A DNA stretch of 64,000 nt from Limnoperna fortunei (GCA_944474755.1 OX104112.1:23772460-23836459); one strand, 5' to 3'; shown: positions 10,275-22,893, counted from the first letter of the stretch. Notes: a model not told the origin generated them from the letters alone. A program made the numbers and translations.

Positions 10275-11215
10275 CTAAAAAAAATCGTAAATTTACACTT
10301 ACGTGTAAAGATAAGATAGTCGTAAATTTACGTTCAAGTCTACGACTGTTCGTATTCTCGAAAGACATCGAAGTTTTGAACGTAAAATAGCAATCGTAAA
10401 TCTTGAGTTTTGAACGTAGCGTTATCAAACATGCTCAGTTACTTATTTACTTTGAAAGTATCTATAGGTATTGAAAGAGAAATAATTACCTTAAAGTACT
10501 TAAATAAATAAAAAAATAAAAAGTCATGATATTAATTGGTCTGTTGCTTAATTTTGATTAGGTGTTTTAAAAAGTAATCTGTCAATTTACCCCTAACGTG
10601 GTACAAGATCTCTTTTAAGATTACATTCTTTCAGTGTAGCAATTAACGAGTAATTTCGTAATAAATCACCTAAACCCACTTAAACACATACACAAATAAA
10701 ACAGTATGATGTAAAATCGCAAATCATATAGAAAAAGTTTAATTTCCGGAATATGTTTTCATGAATTCTGTTGTTATTTCTCTCCTTTAAAATTATAAAT
10801 GTTTGTGAGTTGTTTACCTTAGGTAACACATTTGATTTTTTGTCTTCGTTTTATGTCACGTGTAATAAAATCAATGATGCTAAGTAGTTAAAAGTCTTGA
10901 AAAGCGATTTCTCTTTGCAAAATTACGAGGGAAGCAAGAACTTACGTGCGCTCAGACGTAAGTTTACGAGCGATTTTACACGTAACTTACGACTACTAAT
11001 CTTTGTGAATATAAAAGCTGTTGTAAACTTACGTTACGTTTACAATTTTTTGAGAATATACTTGGGAAGCAAGAACTTACGTGCGCTCAGACGTAAGTTT
11101 ACGAGCGATTTTACACGTAACTTACGACTACTAATCTTTGTGAATATAAAAGCTGTTGTAAACTTACGATACGTTTACAATTTTTAGAGAATATACTTGC
11201 AGGTTTACGATTTAA
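10275..11215. repeat. TTACG/CGTAA-rich tract, possible MITE
   Basis: Both ends are dense in CGTAAA and TTTACG words, often in self-complementary pairs such as CGTAAATTTACG at 10322. The outer ends share AAATCGTAAA-like sequence in opposite orientation (about 10282 and 11212). The middle is plain AT-rich DNA. Terminal boundaries and a target duplication are not clear, so element status is tentative. Confidence 0.4.
10931..11200. repeat. 135-bp tandem duplication
   Basis: The unit starting GAAGCAAGAACTTACGTGCG at 10931 is repeated from 11066, almost identical. Because 135 is a multiple of three, a short ORF carries the repeat twice; this is not evidence of coding. Confidence 0.95.
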
Positions 11216-11474
11216 AAAAAATGTGAACATATACAGTATTTTACGGGAAAAAACTAGTAAACCCATTCTCTAAATGTTAAAGCATGACCATTTTCCATAA
11301 AACAGTTTATTGATATTTCAGATCCGTTGTTCATAATCCACATGCAATATCTATCACCAATGTAAACAATCTGTAGCGTGTACCAAGTTATGATGGACTG
11401 TTTTTACGCCACCTGTCGACACGAACGATAACTCGTATCTGACCAATTTTAGACTCGATCATCTAGACGCTTAA
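11216..11474. other. non-coding spacer
   Basis: No supported feature between the TTACG-rich tract and the hairpin-started repeat. Confidence 0.4.
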
Positions 11475-11541
11475 TTATGTCTCCCAAACGAAGTTTTGGG
11501 AGACATATTGTTTTTGTCCGGTTTCTTATTATTATTCTTCT

Positions 11542-11633
<92 letters not shown>

Positions 11634-12175
11634 TGTTCGTTCCGTTCAATTCTGTCCGCACATTTTCTCAGAGATGCAATGTCCAATCAAGATGAAACTT
11701 TGGGAACATGTTAAGGGTGACCTGAAGTTGTGCAATCCTCTTTTGAAATTTTCAAAATAATGCCATTTTCAAAATGGCGGTCGTTTTAAAAAAAATGACG
11801 GCCGTTGTCAGATCTTAGAAATTGCCAGAGCAATTTCAATGAAAATTGGTATACTGATACAGCTAACTATCCAGAGCATTTTTGCTAAAAAAATTTGACG
11901 CGGCCGACATTTAAAAATGGCCGCCATCGGAACACCACCCCCCTTAAAATGCTAAAATTTAAACGTCATCCGATTTAGACGAAATTTGGTATACATGTAG
12001 CTTATGATACCCTGAGTGTGCCACTATTTTTAAAAAAATTTTGTCCAACTACCGGTTTCGAAATGGCGGCCATTTTACTGCAGGAAAAAGTCAACGTTCT
12101 GTGTTGGCATCCTAACACAATCAGCAAAAGATGCATTTGTTACCGTCTCCCATAAGGGTGTCATCCTGGTTTGCC
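11475..12175 (+). mobile_element. hairpin-started non-autonomous repeat
   Basis: Starts with a near-perfect hairpin, GTCTCCCAAAACG-type arms reading TCTCCCAAAACTTCG when inverted (11480-11504). ATTGTTTTTGTCCGG and a long CTTT run follow, then non-coding sequence with paired AAATGGCGG/GGCCGCCAT words. GTCTCCCATAAGG near 12150 may mark the other end. The layout (hairpin, TTGTTTTTG, pyrimidine run) resembles the element at 60318, though the hairpin sequence differs. No protein is coded. Confidence 0.5.
11540..11634. repeat. (CTTT)n microsatellite
   Basis: About 23 copies. All open frames through it (KERK- or LSFF-type) are low-complexity artefacts. Confidence 0.98.
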
Positions 12176-13866
12176 CACTTTTAATTAGGGGTATATATAA
12201 ACATAGGGTGTTTTGTTGTTTTAGCAATTAAAGTTCATTTCTTGACAATTGTATTCTGAAATTTCACATGTATTTTATACATTAAAATGATAAAAGTGCT
12301 ACATATACAAAATAATTAAGTGGTATTTTACATATCAAAATAAACGTATTTTTTATAATTTAAGATAAAACCAGATTTAATTTTAAAGGATAATATTGAA
12401 AAAAATAATAATAACAGTTTGCTTTAATAAACAAAATGATAAATAACGTCAGAATAATCTTCAAGTTCATTTGAATTTGTTTTGTTACGATATTTTAATT
12501 TTTGTTTGAAAAAATTATCAGCTATATCAACATAAATTTTTTATATTGATGTTATAATTAAAATATTTTAATTTTAAACAAGGACTGATCAGTATCATTG
12601 ACTAGGCTGACGCAGCATCTCATCTACTTCATCTAGATTAACCTTAAGTGTGTTCTATTTAGTGCTATGAACTGTACATGTGCTCATTTCTATCTTAGTG
12701 CTAGTAATGAGTTTTTATTGTAACAATGTTAAAATATACGATATATTTTGTAATAAAAATATTTTGAATTTTGGATTTATTGTTTTTTTATATACGAAGA
12801 AAAGTAATCAAATAAGAGTTTGTTTTAATTTACAATATCCTATTACAACACCGTTATAATAAAGTAAAAAAAAATACAACAATCCCACCCCAAACATTAC
12901 AAAAACATAGAATACTATTTTCACTTTTTTCTGCTCACAGAAATATATAAAACTTTAAATTTTTTATATTAATTTTGTACCTATCAAAATAGAACAGACT
13001 ATAGATCTTCATGGTCAGTGAACCCACAGTTATTGTCTCTTTTTTTGGTTTATTTAACTTAATTGATTATACAGCTAATTTAATGTGGCCAAACCAGGAC
13101 TAAACGGTATACATAGTCAAATGATGAACAGTATACGGAGTAAATGACTATCTGTTACTTGATTGGATTGTTTACCAAATCTATAATTATCTTTGTCATA
13201 TCATTGGTTTACGTCAGGATCTCGCTACTGTGTACTAAAATTTCGATATATTCTTGGGTTGAATCGGGACTGTAATCCGCATTTTTGTGTAGTAATGTTA
13301 CGTTTCACATATTGACTTCTATTTTATTCAATGCATTGGTCAGTGGACAATTAAAGTAAACATTGCACCAAAATCTCCCTACTTTGGAAGCTGTCTGGGA
13401 AAAAAACTGATATTTTCTGTAGAAATATTTTTACCGCTCACTTCCGTTACGTTTATATTTACGTTTTGAACATTTGTTCAGGGAGTCAAGGTTGTTTAAT
13501 TATTTTTCAACAAAAGCACGTGTGAAGTGACGATAGTTATTTAAATCTCTCAAGAACCATTGGTTAATAGCTTAGCGTAAAACAATGTCATTAAAAGGTA
13601 CATTGCTTATCTATCCTACATATACATTACAAACAACTGATACTTTAATAATACCCATAAAATGTGAAATGCAGCTAACGTATTTAACTTTTATGTTTGA
13701 ATAGCAACTAAAATTCATTGTTATTTCATTTAAGTTCTTGAAAAAAACGTGATGCAGGTGGAGAAAATTTTCACAAATGACAGGGCCAAATCACTTTCCA
13801 GCAATAACCAAAAAAGGTGGACGGATTCTGATGAAAAGTGGCTACTAAAATATAAAGTGGCGGAAC
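12176..13866. other. long non-coding AT-rich stretch
   Basis: Very AT-rich, no gene, no clear element. The last 120 bp lead into the 34-bp array. Confidence 0.45.
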
Positions 13867-15706
13867 TGAAGATAGCGTTACGCTCCTTGTTTAGCTGTCT
13901 GAAGATACTGTTGCGGCTACCTGTCTTACTGTCTGAACATAGCGTTACAGATCCCTGTCTTACTGTCTGAAGTTACCGTAACGGCTCACGGTCTTACTAT
14001 CTAATGATACCATTTCGGCTCCCTGTCTTATTGTCTGAAGATACTGCAACGGCTCCCTGTCAATGTCTGAAGATACCGTTTCAATTCCTTGTCTAACTGT
14101 CTGAATATACCGTTACAGCATCTTGACTTACTGTCTGAAGATACCGTTACGGCTATCTGTTTTACCGTCTGAAGATACCGATACTGACCCTTATCTTATT
14201 GTTTAAAACGACTTCCTGTCGTACTGTCTGAAGATACCGTTACGACTCAAAGTCTTATTGTCGGAAGATACCGTTACGACTACCTGTCTTGCTGTCTTAG
14301 AATACCGATAAGGCTCCCTGTCCTACTGTCTGAAGAAAACGTTTCGGCTACCCGTCTTACTGTCTAAAGATACTGTTTCAGCTCCCTTACGTAGTGTCTA
14401 AACACACCGTTTCGGCTACTTGTCATCTTACTGTCTAAAGATACCGTTACGGCTACCTGTCTTACTGTCTGAAGATACCGTTACGCCTGTCTTATGTCTG
14501 AAGATAACGTTACGGCTTCCTGTCTTACTGTCTTAAGATACAGTTACGACTCCCTGTCTTACTGTCTAAGATACCGTTACCACTACCTGTCTTATTTTCT
14601 GAAGATAGCGTTACGGCTACCTGTCTATTCTCTGAAGATACCGTTACGGGTCTCTGTTTTACTGTCTGAAGATACCGTTACGGGTCCCTGTCTAACTGTC
14701 TGAAGATATCGTTACGGGTTCCTGTCTTACTGTCTGAAAATACCGTTACATCTACCCTTCTTACTGTCTGAAGATGCCGCTACAGCTACAACCTGACTTA
14801 TTGTCTGACGATACTGCTCCAGCAACCTGTCTTACTCTCTGAAGATACTGTTATGCAACCTGTCTTACTGTCTTAGAATACCGATAAGGCTTCCTGTCTT
14901 ACTGTCTGAAGATACCGTTACGACATCCTGTCTTACTGTCTGAAGATACCGTTACGACTCTCTGTCTTATTGTCAGAAGATACCTTTACGCTATCTGTCT
15001 TATTGTCTGAAGATACCGCTACAGTTACCTGTCTTATTGTATGAAGATACCGCTGCAGCTACCTGTCTTACTGTCTGAAGATTCCGTTACGGCTACCTGT
15101 CTTACTGTCTAAAGTCACCGTTACGGTTCCTTGTCTTACGGTCTTATGATACCGTTAGTGCAATTACTGTCTGCAGATACCGTCACGGTTACCTGTTATA
15201 CTGTCTTAAGATACCGTTAAGGCCTTATGTCTGCAGATACCGCCACGGTTCTCTGTCTTACCCTCTTAAGAAACATTTATGGCTCTCTGTCTTACTGTCT
15301 GAAGATACCGCTATACGCCATACTAGCTGATAATACCTTTACGGCTCCCTTTCTTACTGTCTTAAGATACCGTTACCGCTGCCTGTCTTGTTGTCTTAAG
15401 TCACCGTTACGGTTCCTTGTCTTACTGTCTGAAGATACCGTTACGGCTATCCGCCATACTGTCTGAAGATGCCGTTAGGGATATCTGTCTTACTGGGTGA
15501 CAATACCGTTACGGATACCTGTTTAACTGTCTAAAGATACCGTAATGCCTACCTGTCTTACTTTATGAAGATACTGTAACGTCTACCTGTCTTACTTTAT
15601 GAAGATACTGTAACGTCTACCTGTCTTACTTTATGAAGATACCGTAACGTCTACCTGTCGTACTGTATGAAGATACTGTAACGCCTACCTGTCTTACTGT
15701 ATGAAG
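13867..15706. repeat. 34-bp minisatellite, about 54 copies
   Basis: Consensus unit is GAAGATACCGTTACGGCTAC followed by CTGTCTTACTGTCT. Units vary by substitution and by small indels, so no frame stays open for long. Near 15560-15660 several adjacent units share TTATGAAGATACTGTAACG, a local recent expansion. No flanking inverted repeat was found. Confidence 0.95.
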
Positions 15707-16230
15707 GTGACTAAGTACCTTTTGTTCCTTTACTAAACATGTTTCTGTTTTGCTGTCAGAGCAAATCTCTTGATTTTAACATAGTAAATACAACTAAATA
15801 AAATATATATTTATAGAATAAAGACTAATTATTGAACACTACTTTATTTCATTACAAATTTCTTAAAAAATTACTTTCTTGAACATAAATAAAGCATAAT
15901 ATTATTTATTGAAAATTAAATTAATATGTAGTATTTAAAATTCAAGTTTTTATAATTTACATGTGAACGTAAAACCCTACTCAAAATTGGCAACGTTTTT
16001 GGATGGAAACAACATTCCCTGCATGACAGAGACATTTTAACATATACTTTCCTTAAATAGTAGACACATATTAGCAGCTACAAAGGCTATGTGTTCCTCC
16101 TTTAGTTACCAAACACTCCACATTTTTCAGTAGAAGTCCACATTTTCCGCCAGATGGTCGATTCTGTTTCCAGAAATTATTTGTTGTGTTTTAACGTGAA
16201 CATTGCTTAAATACTGCTCGCCGGATACTT
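15707..16230. other. non-coding spacer between two minisatellites
   Basis: AT-rich, no gene or repeat recognised. Confidence 0.45.
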
Positions 16231-16722
16231 AAAAACCATTCACTGAAAGCTTAGAAACCATTCACTGAAAGCTTAGAAGCCATTCACTGGAAGATTAGAA
16301 GCCATTCACTGGAAGCTTAGAAGCCATTCAATGCAAGCTTAGAAACCATTCACTGGAAGCTTAGAAGCCATTCAATGCAAGCTTAGAAGCCATTCACTGG
16401 AAGCTTAGAAGCCATTCAATGCAAGCTTAGAAACCATTCAATTGAAGCTTAGAAACCATTCAATTGAAGCTTAGAAATCATTCAATTGAAGCTTAGAAAC
16501 CATTCAATTGAAGCTTAGAAACCATTCAATTGAAGCTTAGAAACCACTCAATTGAAGCTTATAAACCATTCAATTGAAGCTTAGAAACCATATTGAAGCT
16601 TAGAAACCATTCAATTGAAGCTTAGAAACCATTCAATTGAAGCTTAGAAACCACTCAACTGAAGCTATAAAACATTCAATTGAAGCTTATAAACCATTAA
16701 ATTGAATCTTAGAAACCATTCG
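16231..16722. repeat. 22-bp minisatellite, about 22 copies
   Basis: Unit CATTCAATTGAAGCTTAGAA plus AC. Variants are ordered along the array: CACTGAAAGC first, then alternating CACTGGAAGC and AATGCAAGC units as a dimer, then a uniform block of CAATTGAAGC. Most units carry both CAATTG and AAGCTT palindromes. Confidence 0.95.
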
Positions 16723-18268
16723 CACAATTAATCAACCTGGACATAATAACGATACATAAATAAAAAGTTCAGTAATACAATTTTACACACATCAAACACG
16801 TTAAGACATGCGAGCGCAACTGGATCGACGGGTATTTAATGTTTTACGAACCCAATCGCAACATCTCTAGGCCATTTCTTTCAACAATCGAAAAATGGCT
16901 TTCGAAAATTGGCGAACATAACCGAGGTGATCCGACTGTAAGAATAAAATCCTTTAATGACGTCATCTTCGTTTAATGCATGTAACTGAAAATATTTTGG
17001 TAGACTGAAAAATATCATCTTTCCTAACAAAAACTTTCCAAACGGTTGCAGACGCCCCCCCCCCCCCCCCTAAAAAAATGTTAGTTTGTTATCGTTGATC
17101 TCTTGAAATTCTCGTCTGAGTCTCGATCTATAGCTACTTTTAGAAGAATATCATAATTTAAGTTACATAAGTATCAAAAAATAAAATGTTCAGAGTATCC
17201 TTTACATAAATGTTAACTAAGAAAATCATGATTTAATGAGATAATTACTAGTAAAAAGAAAATAAATGTAAAATGTGTGCAAAAATCTTATTTCGAACTT
17301 GTTCTGGTCATTGATTATGCGATTTAAAGAGTGTGCAAAAATATACAAAACTGTCAAACACATTTACGTCTGGGATATTAACAAATTTCTGTGTCCATAT
17401 GGACTTTTTCCTGACTATGCAGAAGAAACGGACATTTAAAACCAAAATGCGCCTGGTTTTTAATATTATAGTTATATTAATAGAAAAAAGTGTTCATAAA
17501 GCCAAACTAATGCAATTATTCATTTAAAAAAATTCTGAATTACATAAAATATTTAAAAAGTGTGTAACCCATTTCAGAAATCTGTGCGCGCTATAGTAGT
17601 TATTTTGATTAACGCTTTCACATTGTCTAATCTCCCTAATTCATTAATAATAACACATTGAGTTTCAATATTAACACTCTAACGTTAATGTTGTGTTAAA
17701 ATAGTTTCATTGCGTTCTTATCATATACAGCGACTTTTTTTATTTATTTAATTTCTTAATTTGAACGTATACTTCTGTACTTTTTCCAAATAAACATTAA
17801 AAAACATTTAAAAATAAAAATTCAAGTGATTAAGCATTAAATATAATACGAATAACAATTTTTTAAGTGGATTACGGTAAATCAAAGTGGATTCCGATTA
17901 AAAAATGGTACATTCTGGTAAGTCATGTCTCCGAAAAATTAATATTTATTAGACATCGCAATTTAAAAACAAAATCATGCCAAAAAAATTAAAGATCGAA
18001 CATATTATACCAGCTTGCACTCCATTGATGTCTTGTTTTAAATAATATAATATAAAAAGGGTATAATTATATGACTGTAATAAACTTAGATTTTGATTGG
18101 TGATCATCGCTTGTGTAAGCTTGAACGTGGCCATAAATATAGTATCATTGAAAATCCGTACATATTTTGTAACATGTGTAAGCTTCGATTGTTATCTTAC
18201 TTTGTTGATAAAATAATACTTTTGAAAAATGTTTCTGTAGTAAGTGTCATATAATAAAATAAGTGATA
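16723..18268. other. non-coding stretch with a poly-C run
   Basis: A run of 16 C lies at 17055-17070. Short frames at 17333-17527 (+) and 17949-18134 (-) are low-complexity and unrecognised. Confidence 0.45.
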
Positions 18269-19506
18269 ACTTTAGATTCCAGTTAATATCATGATTTATC
18301 AACCCTGGAGATCTCCCAGACAATTTTGAAGCGTCGCTTTTATATCACAGCGTAACTTAAATGCCGCTTATTATCTGCATAGAATCCGCTGTTGTAAAAA
18401 GCAGTATTTAAGCGACATGCATAATTACCGCTTAATTTCAACCTACATAATTAGCAACGCTTTAACTCCACTTTTATCCAACTTAAACTATACTGATTTT
18501 CTAAGTAGAAAAAAAGCGAGACTACAGGTAATTGATTATTCCTGCTTAAATCCAACTGATAAATATTAGTCATTCTTAATTTTATTACAAACCTACTTAA
18601 TCCCTGCTGATTTATCTTAGTAAATTAAATTGAACGCTTTTTTCCAACTGAAAAAAAATTAGGCTGTTACAGGAAATACTTTTTCCCTACTGATTTAACT
18701 CTGCTCTATTAAATAAAAATTAAACTCCGCTTAAAAACTACTGAAAAAGCTTCACATATTAACAATTTACTATTGAAGAGCAGAAATTATGCACAAATGT
18801 CTTAGTATGCAGTTTGAGTATTTTCTATCTTAGAAAATGTTTGGAATTAATTATTAATACTTAAAATGAAGATTAATGGACACTGATATTACACATTGTC
18901 TATTTAGTATGACCATGGCCTAATAACACCATTTTTTTCTTAAAATATAACTAAAAAGACATTAAATTTTCTTCTATGCTGTATGTTCTGAAATTTATGG
19001 TACAATTGCGATGATGAATAATACAGCTTAAATATCAAACATTTTTATGCAATTTAAAAAATAAAACCAGAAATCATAAAAACACATTCAAAATATAAAA
19101 CAATGCTTGATACATTATACTACAAACTTATTTAGTAAACAGAAAACTGTTTACTAAGAAAAAGTATAACCATAGGGGAGATAACTCTAAAGGGGAGCCA
19201 ACTCTACAATCTTTTTGTCCACATTCAAAATACAACAATTGAAACTTTACTTTCTAATAAATTTAATGTAACCATTTTTGTAATTATAACAAGCGATAAA
19301 AACAGTTAAGAACTATCTTCATATGAACAATAGAATAAATGGAACTTTTTACAACAGCATGTTTTAGTTTATGTAGAAGTGCTATATAACTAATATCACC
19401 AATTTCCTTTACAACTGTTAAAAAGCAACATTTATAAACCAATGTATAAAATGGTATAGCTGTTTCTTTTTTTACTACTGCATAATCAACACAATGAATA
19501 TGATAA

Positions 19507-19755
19507 TTATGAAGAAAGAACTATAAAATATAAGTTATAAGATATAACTTTACTTATAAGATTCTCTACAATATTTAATTTGTCAGTGGACAGTTTGGCT
19601 TCACCTACTAAAAATATTAAATGTCCAATTTTTTTTTCATTTTTTGGCAAACTGCTTTTCACAAAAAGAAGAAACAGTGCTTCTGCCTCTGATTTACAGT
19701 ACATATATATCTTCAGGGCACCCAGTTGTTGTTTGCTGCTGAATGCTGACAGCAA
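19507..19755 (-). CDS. possible exon, unknown protein
   Basis: An 82-codon frame whose translation (for example KQQLGALKIYMYCKSEAEAL and GHLIFLVGEAKLSTDKLNIV) is less biased than chance AT-rich ORFs. A pyrimidine-containing stretch ending CAG precedes it (TTGCTGTCAG, read on the minus strand). The protein is not recognised. It may be one exon of a minus-strand gene inside the inverted-repeat-bounded region, or a chance frame. Confidence 0.22.
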   Translation of the reverse strand: MLSAFSSKQQLGALKIYMYCKSEAEALFLLFVKSSLPKNEKKIGHLIFLVGEAKLSTDKLNIVENLISKVISYNLYFIVLSS

Positions 19756-20760
19756 GTAGAATATGGTGCTGAATGTTATTTGTTCCCTTCAAATCTTCAC
19801 AGAAACTAAAATCACTCCAAAACCAGACTTGTCAAAATGTTCTTTGTAAAGTTTTTCTGACAAAAGATCTTGATGTTATTATTCTTATTTTTCATTCCTT
19901 CTTGTCTTTGATGTACATTTTTTCCTGTTAAAACACAAAAACTAATATTGCAGAATAAACTACAAAGAAAGAACATTCATAGCTATTATATAAAGTATAA
20001 AGTTTGCAAATTCCACACAAAAATAGAATGTTGACATAGCAAAAACCTTTTATTTTATTACTGGGAAATTTCTGTTACATGACAAGAATTCATTTTGTTT
20101 ACAAAATGCATGTACCAATGAGCTACAATGCTTACTCAAGCCACACTGGTGACCTGAGCAGAATCATTAGAATTATGCGCAACCTTAACTGCAGAGTATG
20201 TACCTTAAAAGATCTGTAATTAGGACATTATATTTTAACAATTTATTTGAATTATGTCCATTTGAAGAAACTGAACACACTTTTATTTAGTACACTTAAT
20301 TGAATACTCTAAAAATTATCTCCCCTTTCATATGTTAACAGATTTTATAATTACACCCATATTCCCCCCTCTTTTTTTTAATTGTGTGGCCATTCATTTG
20401 TAGCTTAAATTCCCTTGACCTAATAATAATTTGTGTCATATTTAATTGAAATAGGCCCAGTATTTGCTATTTACCTTACTATTTTAATTACTATTGGTCT
20501 TCACACTGCATTTCAAAATTACTTACACCACTTCCCATAATCTAAATCTAAAATGGATACAAACATGTATAATAAAAAACGACACTGTTCTCTACATTGA
20601 TAGGGTATTCTGCTAAATTATGCCAAATATTTTAATGTTTCAGAGAAAACAAAAAGCAGAGAAAACAAAATAATAAAGAAATTATAAAATGTCAAATTAA
20701 ATATAAAATTTCCATTTAAAATGACTTTGTATGACACAAAATGATTCTTGTGGCAACTAA

Positions 20761-21042
20761 GGGACCAACCATTTAACTTGCAGGGGGGGCCTTGGTTTTT
20801 ACCTAAAAAATATTCTGAAAATGATTTTTGATGAAAAAAATATTTTGGAAGCAGAGGGTAAGGAAAAAATATTCTGAAGAAGAATTTCTATTATATAAAT
20901 TAATGCTAATAATGAAAAAAAATATTCTGTCACGACGCCTTCAAAAAATAAATATTTTGTCCGCACTCTGCGTGGAAAAAAAAATCTTACCAAAACAAAA
21001 AAACCAAGCCCCCCCCCTTCAAGTTAAATGATGGTCTGTCCC
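20761..21042. mobile_element. 282-bp MITE with 40-bp inverted repeats and TAA duplication
   Basis: Ends read GGGACCAACCATTTAACTTG (left) and, inverted, GGGACAGACCATCATTTAAC (right), each continuing into a run of G and CTTGGTTT. TAA sits directly outside both ends (20758-20760 and 21043-21045), the 3-bp target duplication typical of PIF/Harbinger elements. The centre contains five or six copies of GAAAAAATATTCTG-like sequence. It is nested in the 5.2-kb region. Confidence 0.85.
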
Positions 21043-21365
21043 TAATATGAATGTGCATGTTTTGGTACTTCTTGTCTACGCAATGTGGCCTATAGGTCAC
21101 TATTATACAAAAAAGCAAAGCACTAAGCATATTATCTTAGTGTGTAATGCTGGGAGTCGTTAAGGTACAAATGAATTGGGAAATGCTTGCAAGACATAAG
21201 TTATCAGATAACATGTTCCGAAAGATATAGAGGGATCGTTTGAGGGTATAGTTGAAAGATTTGAGAATTTAACTGAGAAATCTAAATTACACTTTGTGCT
21301 GAGAATTGTGTAGCTGATTTAAGAATGGTCATATATTGCATATGTCTTCATTTATTATTTTGTAG

Positions 21366-22466
21366 ACTAAGAATTCCCAAGGCCACCCTAACTATTGCTG
21401 TGAAACAACCAACACAAGGAACAGCTACCAAACCTGCTCACCGATTCAGTCAAAACAACACAACCAGGGTAACAGAAATTCTTCTTGTAAGTCCATTTTC
21501 AATAATGTTAATAAAAGAATAGCTATTTCATTTATGTTTTACAACCTGTTAATGACTGGCGTCATTTGATATATATATCGTAAATTGTCTAGAAATATTT
21601 AAACACAGAGGTTGCCAGTTCAAGTCTCACTGAGGCAGCTCGGGTGTGCTCGACTCCAATTTTAATTGACCAGGATTGCCAGTTTTCCTACCTAAGGTCT
21701 GGTTTTATCCTTTTATTACTCTGGCTTCCTTCCCCAATATTTACAACATAAATATGTCTTAAGTTTTAATTCACATTGACTGTTTTAGTTTTTTTTTTTA
21801 ATTTTGTAAATGTAGGTTTATAATGGTGTTTGCTTCTGAGATGAAACAATTTATATACATTTGTATTTGTAGTTTGTAAGCTGCTGAGATCTGGAAACAA
21901 TAATTAAGTTTTTAGAGAGTAAGCTTACAGAAAGCACTTCAGATCACTGGTAAGTTCATGAAGTAATTATAATTATAGAACATCATTTTCATTGAACTAT
22001 ATTTTTATTAAATGTAACTAATACTAAAGTCAGGAGACATTTTTTACTTTTATTCTTAAAGGAGCCCACAAAATATCAAATAACAGTTGTTTACACATAT
22101 AACATACTCATTTATTAGGTTTTAAACTTTAATGCTTCTAAGAAGGGGAAGCAACTCATATTAGGAGAAGATAACTCAAATAAGTTTTTCTTGGAAAAAA
22201 ACTCTATCAAACAAGTTTACATCTGCATGCTCATTGTGTTACAAATGTGTAAATTATATATATGTCTTTTTATATATTTGTATAAATATAATTAAATATT
22301 TAATACACGATTGTTTATTTTAGTATCAGGGTAAAAATTTTTAGCTATCTTTGGAAATGTTACATAATTCTTGGAAATATTTGTACATTAAATGAAAATC
22401 ATTGTGATTTCAGAGTTATGGGCTGCATATGATAGTTCATCAAAAGAGAAATTAGGGAAGCGATGA
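21366..22466 (+). CDS. candidate 3-prime end of a gene, three exons, unknown product
   Basis: Exons 21366-21486, 21916-21949 and 22414-22466. Each boundary has consensus signals: acceptor TTATTTTGTAG, donor GTAAGT; acceptor TTTTTAG, donor GTAAGT; acceptor GTGATTTCAG. The frame stays open across all joins although the junction phases differ, giving about 69 residues. These include VKQPTQGTATKPAHRF and QNNTTRVTEILL in exon 1, RVSLQKALQIT in exon 2 and ELWAAYDSSSKEKLGKR then TGA in exon 3. AATAAA follows at about 22614. No domain is recognised and the upstream exons were not found. A SINE lies in the first intron. A long non-coding RNA with chance openness is the alternative. Confidence 0.35.
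21601..21742 (+). repeat. SINE copy, head and tail truncated
   Basis: Contains box-B-like GTTCAAGTCTCACTG, CTCGACTCCAATTTTAATTG and GATTGCCAGTTTTCCTACC. It ends before the family tail, near CCCCAATATT. It lies inside the first intron of the candidate gene end. Confidence 0.8.
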
Positions 22467-22893
22467 GTGCAGAAAAGATGAGAAAAACTAAAACCGAAAG
22501 TCAATTTAAACTTGTATTTATGCTGTTAATATTTTGTAAATTTAGTTATTTTCATAATTATATTATGTTATGTTTTATAGGTTACATTATGCAACTATAA
22601 ATATGAATGCTCAAATAAACTTATATGATTGTATTTTTTAAATAATTTTTTAATCCTTTAAACAGAATGAAGCAAGAGCTACACAAAAACAAGTACAAAA
22701 AAAGACAGGTTTAGAAAATGGCCAAATTCAGATTTAACTCATGGAGCACAGTAATGCTGCTTTTAGCTCTAAAACAGTTTGACCTACACCAAATTTGAAA
22801 TTTTTAATATCTTGTATGCTTCAACTCCACATAGACAATTACAATTTTATTTACACATGAAAGGCTAACACTTAAAACAGCTTAAAAATTTCC

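Noticed and set aside
11449..11714. KERK-rich and LSFF-rich ORFs
   Set aside because: Translations of the CTTT microsatellite in several frames.
13867..16722. CRISPR array
   Set aside because: The units are directly adjacent with no unique spacers, and the DNA is eukaryotic. The same applies to the 28-, 30- and 41-bp arrays.
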